A DNA stretch of 64,000 nucleotides from Candidatus Enterococcus huntleyi (GCF_009933175.1 NZ_MAEJ01000001.1:580238-644237), one strand, 5' to 3'. Positions 47,596-56,729 are shown, numbered from the stretch's first letter. The notes: generated by a model not told the origin, from the letters alone. Numbers and translations are program-made.

Positions 47596-48573
47596 TTATT
47601 TTAAGATTTCGATTCCAGGACCAGCGAAAGCCGATACCAGTTGTGCAGAATCAAATAGTGTTTCAAGATAGGCCTGAGCCTGAGCTAAGTTTTTCTTTTC
47701 AATTAGTAATTTAACGTTCGGTCCAGCATCCATTGTAAAGTAGCATTCGATACCTGCTGAGCGTAAGCTGCGCACAGCTTGCATTGCTTTAAGGCTATCG
47801 GGTGACCAATAGGTGAAGGGTGGAACAGCTGCTAGGGTTGTGCCATGCATTTTTAAGCAGTTAGCTTCTGTGACGGTTCCCAAAGTAGTAAAATCTTTTT
47901 CGCTGATGGCTTTTTTAGCGATCGCTAAATCTTTAGGAACTTCTTCTAGCCAGCCGGGATAGAAACTTGACGTCTCAACCGTTCGTTTCATACCATCGCG
48001 ACTAGAAATATCTTTTTGCTGATCATTGACTAAAATAAAGAGCATCGCTAAATCGTCAGTCCAGTCATCTGAATTCAGCGGTTGTGCATAAGAACTAGCA
48101 TCATCTGTACCTTGTTCCCATTCGACAAACCCACCAAAAATACTGCGACAAGCTGAACCAGAACCGCGACGAGCCAAGCGCGAGAGAGCTCTATCAGAAA
48201 GTTGTAAATCTAACGCTTCGTTGCAGGCTGCAGCGAGCGCCGCTAGACCACTTGCTGAGGATGCTAAACCTGCAGCTGTGGGTACAAAATTTTTACTGGT
48301 GACTTGCGCATAGCTTTTTTCTTCTGATAACTGACGAACGATATCAAGAAATTGGCTGACTTTGCTAGTTGCTTTTGCATCCTGAAGTTCGCCGTCCAGA
48401 TAAAAGCTATCCTGTGTGTAGGTTTCATCGAAAATAACTTCGGTTTCAGTATAAAACGCATTGAGCGTCAACGATAAACTGTTATTCATAGGTAGAATCA
48501 AGGTTTCATCCTTTTTTCCCCAATACTTAATTAGAGCGATGTTTGTATATGCGCGTGCGCGACCTTTATGCAT
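47596..48573 (-). CDS. mvaD: Diphosphomevalonate decarboxylase
   Basis: ATP-dependent decarboxylation of mevalonate diphosphate to IPP. 325 aa with ALIKYWGKKDE, AAGLASSASGLAALAAAC, RRGSGSACRSIFGGFVEW and MDAGPNVKLL. Overlaps mvaK1 by 8 bases. Confidence 0.96.
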   Translation of the reverse strand: MHKGRARAYTNIALIKYWGKKDETLILPMNNSLSLTLNAFYTETEVIFDETYTQDSFYLDGELQDAKATSKVSQFLDIVRQLSEEKSYAQVTSKNFVPTAAGLASSASGLAALAAACNEALDLQLSDRALSRLARRGSGSACRSIFGGFVEWEQGTDDASSYAQPLNSDDWTDDLAMLFILVNDQQKDISSRDGMKRTVETSSFYPGWLEEVPKDLAIAKKAISEKDFTTLGTVTEANCLKMHGTTLAAVPPFTYWSPDSLKAMQAVRSLRSAGIECYFTMDAGPNVKLLIEKKNLAQAQAYLETLFDSAQLVSAFAGPGIEILK

Positions 48574-49504
48574 AGGTATGTACTCCTAATCCTTGAATCC
48601 AAGTAGCGACAGCACCTTGTTTTTCTAGTGCTTGACTGACCACTTGTGCTTCTTTTTTTGTTTTGGTTAAGGCAATCATACACCCGCCACGACCGCCGCC
48701 TGTCAGTTTAGCGCCGAGAGCGCCAGTCGCTAGGGCTGTCTGAATGAGTTGATCTAATAATTGATTGCTAACGGTTAATTTCGTTAAATGCTGTTGTGCT
48801 TCATTCATAATATCTGCCAATCGTTGGACTTGGTTTTCGCTGATGGCTTCTTTGGCTTCTTTAGAAAGTGCACCTAGTAGATGAATGTGGCGCATGATTT
48901 CTTGGCCATCATTACTTGAAACTAAGTTTGCTACATCTTTGACCGCTGCTCTCGTTTGCCCCTTGACGCCAGTGTCTGCGACGACTAAAAAGGCATCGAT
49001 ATTTAAAGGAAAGAAGTTGAATGGATGGCCTTTTGTGAAATAAATCGGGTCCTGTCCACTGGTTGCCGCAGCATCAATGCCACTAGGATTTCCATGAGCA
49101 ATTCGTTCTGACTGCTCAACATAGCTGAGTAAGGTTTCTTGTGCTAATGGCTGGTCTATGAAGTCAAAAAAAGCGCGCGTCAACGCTACTGCTACAGCGG
49201 CACTTGAGCCCATGCCACGTTCAGCAGGAATGGTACTTTCGATAGTTGCTAGTAAAGGACCAGTAGCATATTCTGTTTGTAAGTGATTGATTAATACTTT
49301 GATACTATTTAACGTTTCAGGGGCGTCTTCCAATGAACCCTTGTAATAGGAACAATGTAACAGAAAAGAATCGCATGATTGAATTGTTGCGGTAATCTTA
49401 GTTGCTAGAAAAGGAAAGGCGATGGCCGGTTCACCGTATACAACTGCATGTTCGCCCATCAGGATAATCTTTCCGTTCGCTTTTCCGTAGCCAATAGTTT
49501 TCAT
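48566..49504 (-). CDS. mvaK1: Mevalonate kinase
   Basis: First gene of the operon; phosphorylates mevalonate. 312 aa. GKIILMGEHAVVYGEPAIA, ERGMGSSAAVAVALTRAF and LTGGGRGGCMIAL are the GHMP motifs. Enterococci and streptococci make isoprenoids by this route; mvaE and mvaS are not in the window. Confidence 0.96.
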   Translation of the reverse strand: MKTIGYGKANGKIILMGEHAVVYGEPAIAFPFLATKITATIQSCDSFLLHCSYYKGSLEDAPETLNSIKVLINHLQTEYATGPLLATIESTIPAERGMGSSAAVAVALTRAFFDFIDQPLAQETLLSYVEQSERIAHGNPSGIDAAATSGQDPIYFTKGHPFNFFPLNIDAFLVVADTGVKGQTRAAVKDVANLVSSNDGQEIMRHIHLLGALSKEAKEAISENQVQRLADIMNEAQQHLTKLTVSNQLLDQLIQTALATGALGAKLTGGGRGGCMIALTKTKKEAQVVSQALEKQGAVATWIQGLGVHTYA

Positions 49505-49630
49505 TTGATGTAGCTCCTTTAACGAATAAAATCCTATTCTATTTTACACGATATTTACTGAAAACCAAGCAAAATTCACTAAAAGTTAGAACTTGCCTTG
49601 AATTTCAAGTGATTTTAGCAAAAAAAATGA

Positions 49631-49707
49631 GTCTGAAATGGACGCCGAAGAGTTTGCTGCAGCTAGATGAACGCTGCCTATTTCTATATGGACGCCTTTT
49701 CAGAGAC
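49631..49707 (+). repeat. Structured intergenic stretch before the nucleoside kinase gene
   Basis: GTCTGAAA pairs with TTTCAGAGAC (49698-49707) with one bulged base. Just inside lies a direct repeat ATGGACGCC (49638, 49688), and GCAGC/GCTGC (49659/49673) forms a central stem. Rest of 49505-50004: no gene seen. Confidence 0.4.
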
Positions 49708-50004
49708 TGTTATACATGAGACGGATGGGTATGGAAGAGTGAAAATAAGTAACCACTTGTTCAACCGTTATCTTTAGCCCCATTAAATAGAAGGAGACTT
49801 GACCTATTCATTTTATCTGTGAATGGGTTAGAAGTAAATTAAACTTAGGTACTTTTATGAAAATTTGTGATTTTCTTAAAGGATTTTTGAGAAACAGATG
49901 AGTCTTTGCCTATCGAGATTGACGTGAATTACAAGAGAGAGTATAGTGTATTCGTTGGATTTTTATTAGACAGACAAAGTAATGATGAAGTGAGTTGGAG
50001 GGCA

Positions 50005-50649
50005 ATGAGCGTGATAGTATTAGCAGGTACCATAGGAGCTGGGAAATCCAGTCTGACAGAAATGATGGCGACGCATTTAGGCAGCCAAGCGTTTTATGAA
50101 TCAATCGATGATAATGAAGTATTGCCTTTATTTTATGCAAATCCAGAGCAATATGCTTTTTTATTGCAAATTTATTTTTTGAATAAACGGTTTGAGAGCA
50201 TCAAACAGGCGTTAGTTGATGATAACAACGTCTTGGATCGCTCGATTTACGAGGATTCGTTGCTGTTTCATTTGAATGCCGATTTGGGTCGGGCAACGGC
50301 AACAGAAGTAAAAGTGTATGACGAATTGTTAGCCAATATGATGGAAGAATTGCCGTTTGCGGCGCAGAAAAAGCACCCAGATCTCTTAGTGCATATCAAA
50401 GTTTCCTTTGAAACGATGCTTAACCGCATCGAAAAAAGAGGGCGTGAGTACGAACAGTTATCGTTTGATCCTTCGTTATATGACTACTACAAGGAACTAA
50501 ATCTACGGTACGATAAATGGTACGATGAATATGATGAGAGTCCTAAAATTCAAATTGATGGTGACCGTCATAATTTTGTGGATGATCCCTTAGCGAAGGA
50601 ATATGTCTTACGTTTAATCGATGAAAAGTTGGCAGAAATCCGCAAATAG
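50005..50649 (+). CDS. Deoxynucleoside kinase
   Basis: Salvage kinase of the dNK/dAK/dGK family, 214 aa. P-loop GTIGAGKSSLTEM, the DRSIYED motif (substrate and catalytic residues), and the LID arginines of RIEKRGREYEQ. ATG 50005 lies just behind GGAGGG; GTG 50011 is possible, and the open frame from 49906 is too long. Whether it prefers deoxyadenosine or deoxyguanosine cannot be told. Only one such gene is here; lactobacilli often have a tandem pair. Confidence 0.88.
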   Translation: MSVIVLAGTIGAGKSSLTEMMATHLGSQAFYESIDDNEVLPLFYANPEQYAFLLQIYFLNKRFESIKQALVDDNNVLDRSIYEDSLLFHLNADLGRATATEVKVYDELLANMMEELPFAAQKKHPDLLVHIKVSFETMLNRIEKRGREYEQLSFDPSLYDYYKELNLRYDKWYDEYDESPKIQIDGDRHNFVDDPLAKEYVLRLIDEKLAEIRK

Positions 50650-50701
50650 ATTGTTGAATAGGTAGACAATAGAAAATAGAATCAGAGTAGATTAAGAGAA
50701 A

Positions 50702-50738
50702 AGTGGTCGTTAGCTAAGGAACGAATGACCGCTTTTTT
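50702..50738 (+). terminator. Terminator of the deoxynucleoside kinase gene
   Basis: GTGGTC-GTT pairs with AA-C-GACCGC (with mismatches), followed by six T. Confidence 0.7.
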
Positions 50739-50828
50739 ATGTTTTCTAGCTGCTAAACATTCCGCTACAAAAATTTAGTTGAAAAACTTAGTTGTGCGTA
50801 TCTCTTACGTGACTTTTCGCTGGGATGA

Positions 50829-50856
50829 TTGAAACCTTTTGAAAATCTGTTATAAT
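50829..50856 (+). promoter_or_regulatory. queT promoter
   Basis: TTGAAA and TATAAT with a 16-base spacer, directly before the riboswitch. Confidence 0.75.
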
Positions 50857-50876
50857 TAATGATTGTTGCAAGACAA

Positions 50877-50917
50877 CCGCAGTTCATCAACCTTCCTGCG
50901 TAATCAAAACTAGGAGA
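50877..50917 (+). ncRNA. preQ1-I riboswitch controlling queT
   Basis: Stem CGCAG (50878-50882)/CTGCG (50896-50900), loop TTCATCAACCTTC, and the tail TAATCAAAACTAGGAG, which contains the ribosome binding site. This is the preQ1-I pattern: the tail folds back into the loop as a pseudoknot when preQ1 binds, hiding the Shine-Dalgarno and lowering translation of queT. Confidence 0.88.
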
Positions 50918-50930
50918 AAGGAATGTTTTT

Positions 50931-51431
50931 ATGCAAACAAATAGTAGTAAACAGTTAAGATTAATTGTAGTAAACGGAATTATTATGGCATTATATCTGG
51001 TGCTATCAATTCTCGTGCAGCCCGTTTCATCAGGCCCTATCCAGTTTCGGATTTCTGAGAGTCTGAATCACGTAGTTGTCTTTAATCGGAAGCTAATGTG
51101 GGGTGTGTTTGGTGGCGTAATCCTCTATAACATGATCTGGGGCTACGGCGCTATGGATGCCTTATTTGGAGGCGCGCAAACGCTGCTTTCATTAGGTTTA
51201 ACTGCGCTTTTGTATCATCGTGTGAAAAATGTTAAGCTGCGCTTAGTTATTAACACGTTGGCTTTTACCGTCAGCATGGCGTTAATTGCTTTGATGTTGA
51301 ATATGACCGGTGGCGAAGCGTTCTGGGGAACTTATGGGACTCTAGCAGCGAGTGAATTTATTATTATGGCAATCTCTGCACCACTAATGTACTATCTAGA
51401 CAGCAGACTGCACTTCGCTAAGCGTGCGTAA
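50931..51431 (+). CDS. queT: QueT-family queuosine precursor transporter
   Basis: ECF-type substrate-binding membrane subunit (S component), 166 aa with five to six helices. The motif QFRISESLNHVVVFNRKL is typical of QueT. Takes up preQ1 or preQ0-like precursors. The preQ1 riboswitch in front gives strong support. Shares a pathway with tgt and queA in this window. Confidence 0.93.
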   Translation: MQTNSSKQLRLIVVNGIIMALYLVLSILVQPVSSGPIQFRISESLNHVVVFNRKLMWGVFGGVILYNMIWGYGAMDALFGGAQTLLSLGLTALLYHRVKNVKLRLVINTLAFTVSMALIALMLNMTGGEAFWGTYGTLAASEFIIMAISAPLMYYLDSRLHFAKRA

Positions 51432-51453
51432 TTATATTAAATTATAAGTAACG

Positions 51454-51493
51454 AAAAGACGGAAACCTGGATATCCAAGTTTCCGTCTTTTTT
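51454..51493. terminator. Bidirectional terminator after queT
   Basis: AAAAGACGGAAAC pairs with GTTTCCGTCTTTT, with T on both strands; queT and the CBS gene converge here. Confidence 0.9.
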
Positions 51494-51527
51494 GTTTGGT
51501 TTTTTTGATGCTAGCTTTAACGTATGT

Positions 51528-52163
51528 TTAATTCTGTAAGTCTTCGATTTCAAGTACTTTAAAACTTTTACGTTCTAAATGCTCCACGACTGAATCACAG
51601 ATATCCTTACTAGTATTGGCTGGTAGTGTAATCAGTGTACGACGAATGAACTCATCCTTACCGATATCTAAGGTAATACAGCTAGCAACACTACTGTATT
51701 TTGAAATAATTTTAGAAATTAACGCCAAATCACCTTGTTTACCAGTCGAAGCAATCGTTAAGACATAGCTACCGTTATCGATACTCCAAGATTGAGAAAG
51801 CATATTTAATAACGAACTATGCGTCAGGATGCCATAGAAATGATTGTTGTCATCTAAGACCGTAATGTAAGGCAATTCCTTAATCGTAAAGAAGACTTTA
51901 AAGAATGACGTATTAACATAGATGTACTTAGTAGCATTTTTAAGGAGATGTGTAACAGGTAGTGTCATGTCGCCGCCGTTCGCTTTGTGGCGATAGATGT
52001 GCATTTTATAAATATTTCCACGGAAAATTTTTCCGGACTCATCTAAAATAGGGACACAACGGTAACCAGAATCTTCGAGAATCTTTAAGGCTTCTTCTAA
52101 AGTATTGGTTTCATTGACAGTTGTTAGATCCTTCTTTTTGTAAACCATCGTTTTTAATAACAT
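51528..52163 (-). CDS. CBS and ACT domain protein, possible c-di-AMP-binding protein
   Basis: Two CBS repeats (about 10-130; VPILDESGKIFRGNIYK and ITVLDDNNHFYGILTH) and an ACT-like C-terminus (YVLTIASTGKQGDLALISKIISKY). The layout resembles the CbpA-type c-di-AMP-binding proteins of Listeria and relatives; I infer but cannot prove that ligand. ATG 52163 has GGAGGG upstream; the frame extends further up without a site. 211 aa. Confidence 0.75.
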   Translation of the reverse strand: MLLKTMVYKKKDLTTVNETNTLEEALKILEDSGYRCVPILDESGKIFRGNIYKMHIYRHKANGGDMTLPVTHLLKNATKYIYVNTSFFKVFFTIKELPYITVLDDNNHFYGILTHSSLLNMLSQSWSIDNGSYVLTIASTGKQGDLALISKIISKYSSVASCITLDIGKDEFIRRTLITLPANTSKDICDSVVEHLERKSFKVLEIEDLQN

Positions 52164-52447
52164 AAATATCCCTCCGTCAAGACATAAGTATTTTGTCATG
52201 TTCATCATATCATAACTTATAAAAAAACAGTAGCCAGATTCGTTTTAGTTTGCTAAATTTCTTGCGTTATCATGAGTGTGGGAAACATTCATGAAACTTT
52301 CGCTCTTTCCTGACTTTTTCATCCGATAGTTACGTAGTGTGCGCCTATCAAATTAATTCAAGAAATTCATTTATCCTGATCCAGTTAAGTGAATGCATTT
52401 ATTCCTGATTTGATTAATCCATGCAGGTACTCATCATAAATTCATAA

Positions 52448-52476
52448 TTGACAGTAAAATCATAACTTGCTATGAT
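52448..52476 (+). promoter_or_regulatory. Strong promoter before a leader RNA
   Basis: TTGACA and TATGAT, spacer 17. Confidence 0.75.
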
Positions 52477-52482
52477 GTGTTA

Positions 52483-52577
52483 CACATCGGAGGATGAATT
52501 AAGGCAATACCTAATTACTTAATTTTAAACCGGATAAGATGACTAGTTAAAACAGTCATTTTATCCGGTTTTTTTTC
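52483..52577 (+). ncRNA. Short leader RNA with terminator upstream of the GNAT gene
   Basis: Transcription from the promoter at 52448 would run into a strong terminator at 52529-52577 (ACCGGATAAGATGACT and its complement, eight T) about 32 bases before the GNAT start codon. It is either an attenuator or a ~95-nt sRNA. A GGAGG at 52489-52493 abuts an ATG-AAT-TAA minimal frame, too close to be translated normally. The rest of 52209-52440 shows nothing. Confidence 0.5.
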
Positions 52578-52609
52578 TTTGGTGAATTTTTATGAAGGAG
52601 CATAGAATT

Positions 52610-53035
52610 ATGACGATAAAAGAAATTGACTATAACGAAAATAGAGAGGCTACACTGGCAGAGCTAGACAATTACACGCAAGCAATTTTGCCAGAATTAG
52701 CTAATGAATCGAAAAGTATCAGCTTTTATTATGAGGAAGAGGGAACTATCCTCGGTAGAATTGTTGGTTTTTTACATTGGGATCATATCCAAATTGAATG
52801 TTTTTTCGTTTCCGAAGAAGCACGAGGGAAAGGCATTGGTCTGAGCCTTTTTGCAAAAGTTGAAGAACTAGCTAAAGAAAATAAGGTGGCCTATATATTA
52901 TTAGAAACAATGAGTTTCAATGCGCCGAGATTCTATGAAAACATCGGTTTTAAACGATTGGCAACGATCAAAGATTCACCCGTCAAAAATGAACATCGAT
53001 ATTTTTATCTAAAAGAATACCAGTCAAGAGAGTAA
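52610..53035 (+). CDS. GNAT-family N-acetyltransferase
   Basis: 141 aa. Acetyl-CoA-binding motif VSEEARGKGIGLSLFAKVEELA, then LLETMSFNAPRFYENIGFKR. ATG 52610 is preferred: AAGGAG lies at 52595-52600, inside the alternative ATG 52592 frame. The substrate is unknown. Confidence 0.85.
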   Translation: MTIKEIDYNENREATLAELDNYTQAILPELANESKSISFYYEEEGTILGRIVGFLHWDHIQIECFFVSEEARGKGIGLSLFAKVEELAKENKVAYILLETMSFNAPRFYENIGFKRLATIKDSPVKNEHRYFYLKEYQSRE

Positions 53036-53153
53036 TCGACTTTTTCAACATGGTTTGTGTAGATAGGTCTATAAAAGAAGGCATACTTAGACAAGCCATG
53101 TTTGGAAAAGCTTAAAAGCTGGCACAATTAAAACCAAACAAGCCAAAGAGAAA

Positions 53154-53182
53154 TTGACAGGCGAGCAAAATCATGCTAATGT
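53154..53182 (+). promoter_or_regulatory. Promoter of rpmG-secE
   Basis: TTGACA and TAATGT, spacer 17. Confidence 0.6.
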
Positions 53183-53222
53183 TATTAGGTACATTTGCGA
53201 GCTTCAGTGAGGAGGAATACCG

Positions 53223-53375
53223 ATGGCAACAAAAAAAGCAGCCCTTGCATGTTCTGTCTGCGGCTCTCGAAACTATACGAAATCCGTGAGCGAAGGCAAA
53301 CGGGGCGAACGTTTAGAGATCAATAAGTTTTGTAAGTATTGTAATCAATATACACTACATAAAGAGACGAAGTAG
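53223..53375 (+). CDS. rpmG: 50S ribosomal protein L33
   Basis: 50 aa with two zinc CxxC pairs (CSVC and CKYC), so the zinc-binding (C+) form. N-terminus [18 protein letters not shown]; ends [16 protein letters not shown] lies 7 bases before the ATG. Followed by secE after 13 bases, the standard firmicute order. Confidence 0.93.
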   Translation: MATKKAALACSVCGSRNYTKSVSEGKRGERLEINKFCKYCNQYTLHKETK

Positions 53376-53388
53376 GAGGACTTTTTTT

Positions 53389-53559
53389 ATGAAATTTTTA
53401 CGTAGCGTAAAAGACGAGATGAAAAATGTGACTTGGCCTAGTGGGAAACAATTACGTAGAGATACATTGATTGTTATTGAGACATCAATTATTTTCGCAG
53501 TAATGTTCTTCATCATGGACACATTAGTTCAAAACGTATTTGCTTGGATTTTAGGATAA
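53389..53559 (+). CDS. secE: Preprotein translocase subunit SecE
   Basis: 56 aa. The cytosolic amphipathic helix with KDEMKNVTWPSGKQLRRDT, the SecE signature, and one membrane helix (IIFAVMFFIMDTLVQNVFAWIL). AGGAGG upstream of the ATG. Essential core of the SecYEG channel. Confidence 0.95.
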   Translation: MKFLRSVKDEMKNVTWPSGKQLRRDTLIVIETSIIFAVMFFIMDTLVQNVFAWILG

Positions 53560-53651
53560 TTGTTTAAAGAGTAGTGAATCACAGAGTGTCTATTTTCTTG
53601 AAGCGTATAGATATCTTTAAGATTCAGCTAGTAAAACTTAAACAACGGTGC

Positions 53652-53657
53652 TATAAT
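53652..53657 (+). promoter_or_regulatory. Extended -10 of the nusG promoter
   Basis: TGCTATAAT (53649-53657), 68 bases before nusG. The leader has a small hairpin AACTTC/GAGGTT (53671/53686) followed by eight T, a possible attenuator. Confidence 0.55.
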
Positions 53658-53725
53658 GGGTGAGAAGAAAAACTTCGGGGAGACTGAGGTTTTTTTATTT
53701 TAGAATGAGATGAGGAGCCGAAAAA

Positions 53726-54268
53726 ATGGAATCTTTTGAAAAAAATTGGTACGTGCTACACACGTATTCCGGCTATGAAAATAAGGTAAAAGCGAATATT
53801 GAATCTCGTGCGCAAAGTATGAGAATGGGTGACTACATTTTCCGCGTAGTGGTACCTGAAGAAACTGAAACAGAAGTTAAGAATGGAAAAACAAAAGAAA
53901 TCGTCCATAAAACTTTCCCAGGTTATGTGTTAGTAGAAATGACGATGACGGATGATTCTTGGTACGTAGTCAGAAATACACCAGGCGTGACCGGCTTTGT
54001 TGGTTCTCACGGTGCTGGTAGTAAACCTGCCCCACTATTACAAGAAGAGATTAATCACATCCTTCGCTCAATTGGTATGAGTACTCGTCAATCTGATCTA
54101 GATGTTGAGGTTGGTGAAGTGGTTAAAATTATCGAAGGTGCTTTCTCTGGACTTGAAGGGCAAGTAACTGAAGTCGATGAAGAAAAACAAAAATTAAAAG
54201 TAAATATTGATATGTTCGGTCGTGAAACAAGTACAGAATTAGACTTTGAACAAGTAGACAAAATCTAA
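53726..54268 (+). CDS. nusG: Transcription termination/antitermination factor NusG
   Basis: 180 aa. N-terminal NGN domain (NWYVLHTYSGYENKVKANIE) and KOW motif (VGEVVKIIEGAFSGLEGQVTEVD) near residue 130. Binds RNA polymerase and NusA or S10. GAGGAG lies 9 bases before the ATG. Confidence 0.97.
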   Translation: MESFEKNWYVLHTYSGYENKVKANIESRAQSMRMGDYIFRVVVPEETETEVKNGKTKEIVHKTFPGYVLVEMTMTDDSWYVVRNTPGVTGFVGSHGAGSKPAPLLQEEINHILRSIGMSTRQSDLDVEVGEVVKIIEGAFSGLEGQVTEVDEEKQKLKVNIDMFGRETSTELDFEQVDKI

Positions 54269-54293
54269 AACCGAGAACTTCTCGGTTTTTTTT
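54269..54293 (+). terminator. Terminator of nusG
   Basis: ACCGAGAA pairs with TTCTCGGT, then eight T. Confidence 0.9.
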
Positions 54294-54336
54294 GTACACT
54301 TTGCTTAGGTTGATCTCTAGGAAAGAAGGAAGAGAC

Positions 54337-55209
54337 ATGAAAAAAAGAGCGTTGGCAGTAATTATTTTTGGCCTTATTTTACTGAGTGCTTGTAGCACAG
54401 GGGCGAGCAAAACGACGGATAAGGCGGCGAATCAAAAGCCTACAACTTCGACAGTATCAGACAAAGAGAATAAAACGGCGACTCCGAGTTTATTTATTCA
54501 TGGCTATAGTGGTACAAAAGGCTCCTTTGGTGGGATGCTGAAGCGACTTGAATCTTCTGGCGATGGCATTAAAGAGCTGACACTGACTGTTTCAAGTAGT
54601 GGTGAAGTCTCAGCGGAGGGTGAATTGTCGGGTGAGAAGAATAATCCGATGGTCCAAATTTTATTTGAAGACAATAAAAATAATGAATGGAATCAGGCGG
54701 AATGGCTACGGGGGAGCCTAGAATATTTGAAGGAAGAATATCAAGTCAGTCAGGTGAATTTAGTTGGTCACTCGATGGGTGGCGTCAGTAGTTTGCGATA
54801 CTTAGGGGCCTACGGAAATGAATCGGATTTGCCAACTGTTGATAAATTTATCGCAATTGGCGCGCCTTTTAATGACTTTGACGAGACGCCGAGTCTAGCT
54901 GTTTTAGATGAAGAATTAGCAAATGGGCCGACGAATAAATCGGCACGCTACCAGGAATATCAGCAAACTATTGGGAATGTCTCAACGCAAATCGCTGTTT
55001 TATTGATTGGTGGACAATTAAGTGAAACAGATTTGAGTGATGGAACGGTGCCATTGGGGAGTGCTTTAGCAGTTAATGCGCTGCTAGCGCAAAATGGGAA
55101 CCCTGTCGAAACGAAAATCTTTGAAGGCCAGAATGCACAGCATAGTCAATTACATGAAAACACGGCGGTTGATCAAGCAGTCAGTGAATTTTTATGGTCT
55201 GAAGAATAA
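54337..55209 (+). CDS. DUF915-family alpha/beta hydrolase lipoprotein
   Basis: 290 aa. Signal peptide with lipobox LLSAC (Cys about 19), then an alpha/beta hydrolase: FIHGYSGTKGSFGGML (oxyanion region), nucleophile Ser in VGHSMGG, and a late HSQLHE with the catalytic His. DUF915 proteins act on small esters or cell-surface substrates, which are poorly known. ATG 54337 with GGAAGAG upstream. Co-transcribed with the deacylase gene after it. Confidence 0.85.
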   Translation: MKKRALAVIIFGLILLSACSTGASKTTDKAANQKPTTSTVSDKENKTATPSLFIHGYSGTKGSFGGMLKRLESSGDGIKELTLTVSSSGEVSAEGELSGEKNNPMVQILFEDNKNNEWNQAEWLRGSLEYLKEEYQVSQVNLVGHSMGGVSSLRYLGAYGNESDLPTVDKFIAIGAPFNDFDETPSLAVLDEELANGPTNKSARYQEYQQTIGNVSTQIAVLLIGGQLSETDLSDGTVPLGSALAVNALLAQNGNPVETKIFEGQNAQHSQLHENTAVDQAVSEFLWSEE

Positions 55210-55218
55210 GGGGTGAAA

Positions 55219-55716
55219 ATGCTGATGATGGGAAAAGCTGAGATTTATGCCTACTTGGCTCAGCGAGGAATCTGGTATGAGGTGACGGAGCATCCGGCCG
55301 TGTACAACATGGCCGAATTAAGTACATTGGTGTTGCCGTATCCGGAAGCTGATGCCAAAAATTTATTTCTTCGTGATGATAAAAAGCGAAACTATTATTT
55401 AGTGACGGTCAAAGGTGAAAAGCGCGTTGATCTAAAGGAATTTAGAAAAGCCCAGGGGACGAGACCCTTATCCTTTGCGTCAGCAGAAGAGCTTGCGGAA
55501 AGGATGGGGCTCACGCCCGGCGCCGTCTCCCCGTTAGGGATACTGAACGATCATGCAGGCCAGGTTCAGCTAGTAATTGATGATGAGTTAGCTAAGGGAG
55601 CTGGCCGAGTCGGAGTCCATCCAAATGATAATACGGCGACTGTTTGGTTACGGACTGCTGATTTGGTCAAAATGATTGAGGAGCACGGGAATCCAGTCAC
55701 GTATATGCGACTCTAG
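55219..55716 (+). CDS. Aminoacyl-tRNA deacylase-like protein, YbaK/ProX family
   Basis: 165 aa, a single YbaK/aaRS-associated domain. EVTEHPAVYNMAEL, NLFLRDDKKRNYYLV, and VHPNDNTATVWLR match the PrdX/ProX group, which hydrolyses mischarged Ala-tRNA(Pro). ATG 55219 has TAAGGGG upstream; GTG 55213 overlaps that site. Confidence 0.82.
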   Translation: MLMMGKAEIYAYLAQRGIWYEVTEHPAVYNMAELSTLVLPYPEADAKNLFLRDDKKRNYYLVTVKGEKRVDLKEFRKAQGTRPLSFASAEELAERMGLTPGAVSPLGILNDHAGQVQLVIDDELAKGAGRVGVHPNDNTATVWLRTADLVKMIEEHGNPVTYMRL

Positions 55717-55731
55717 TGAAAGATTAATTAA

Positions 55732-55780
55732 AAAAAGCCTTCCTTGATATTTGTCCATCAAATATCAAGGAAGGCTTTTC
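55732..55780 (+). terminator. Terminator after the deacylase gene
   Basis: An almost perfect 21-bp stem with a 5-base loop and T on one side, A on the other. Confidence 0.9.
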
Positions 55781-55916
55781 TGTTGTGCTCATTTTTTGTT
55801 GGACTGGCTAGTCGGGTTCAAGCGAGAAGCACTCTCGAGAATCGCACGCAGAAATCAGGCTAAATATGTACGCGAATGGTTAAATCTTTCTTGCCCGAAA
55901 TAAAAGGGTCACAAGA

Positions 55917-56381
55917 CTATGGTAAAAGTTCTAGTAACATTTGCTCTTCTTTTGGTTTCAAACCCATTAGTTTAAGCTTAATTGTCTCATCTTTTGTTTG
56001 AATGCTAAGATGAATGACGCTAGCTCTCCGGATGGTGATATTTTCCAACTCTTCATAAAAGATAGTTTTTCCTTTTACTATGAGCGCGCGGTCGTATAAT
56101 TTGATGATAGCTTTTGTCAGAAAAGCGTTAACTAAGAGAAATCCACCGACAACCATGCTGATAGCTGCGGAGCCCATGACAATGACTGGTGAAACCTCTG
56201 CGCCAGTATATAAACGAATATAAATGATATCTTCTGTCAGATATTGATGGACCATAAAACAGCTGTATAAAAATAATGGCAATCCTAAAATAATGGAAAG
56301 GACTCTGCCATTTTTAAATTCATACACTAACTGTCCCATTGATTCCTCTGTATTTTTCTTCTTTGAAGTAACGTCTTCCAT
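55917..56381 (-). CDS. Membrane protein of unknown function with PH-like C-terminus
   Basis: 154 aa. Two helices (VLSIILGLPLFLYSCFMV and VIVMGSAAISMVVGGFLLV) are followed by a ~60-residue domain (IIKLYDRALIVKGKTIFYEELENI) resembling bacterial PH-like domains. ATG 56381 has GGAGG five bases upstream. Function unknown. Confidence 0.65.
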   Translation of the reverse strand: MEDVTSKKKNTEESMGQLVYEFKNGRVLSIILGLPLFLYSCFMVHQYLTEDIIYIRLYTGAEVSPVIVMGSAAISMVVGGFLLVNAFLTKAIIKLYDRALIVKGKTIFYEELENITIRRASVIHLSIQTKDETIKLKLMGLKPKEEQMLLELLP

Positions 56382-56594
56382 GATAACCTCCAATAACAAC
56401 TGATATTTTTATCTTTTTTATTATAGCATTTCAATAAATTCTGTAAATATTTTTTTAGGCTGTTACTCGTCAATCGATAAATCGTTTTTTGGCAGTCAAT
56501 TTAAACACAGCTTTGGATGGATTCTTATCATCCTAAAATTTGTTATTTTGAAGTAGGAAAAGTTGGATAAAAGGTGTGAAATTGCCGATTTTCT

Positions 56595-56729
56595 GTGACT
56601 AACCTTCATTCGCACAACTTTTAGGGGATAAGTTAGGTGGATAATATAGGCAAACGTACGATTTACAGGATATATCCTTAATTGATACTCTACTAGAAAC
56701 TTCAAAACAGTGCGAATAGGCACTAGTGG
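56595..56729. repeat. MITE-like element, copy 1
   Basis: About 135 bases closed by inverted ends (ACCTTCATTCGCAC ... GTGCGAATAGG, ending CACTAGTGG). The same element recurs 300 bases away. Gene-free. Confidence 0.6.
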
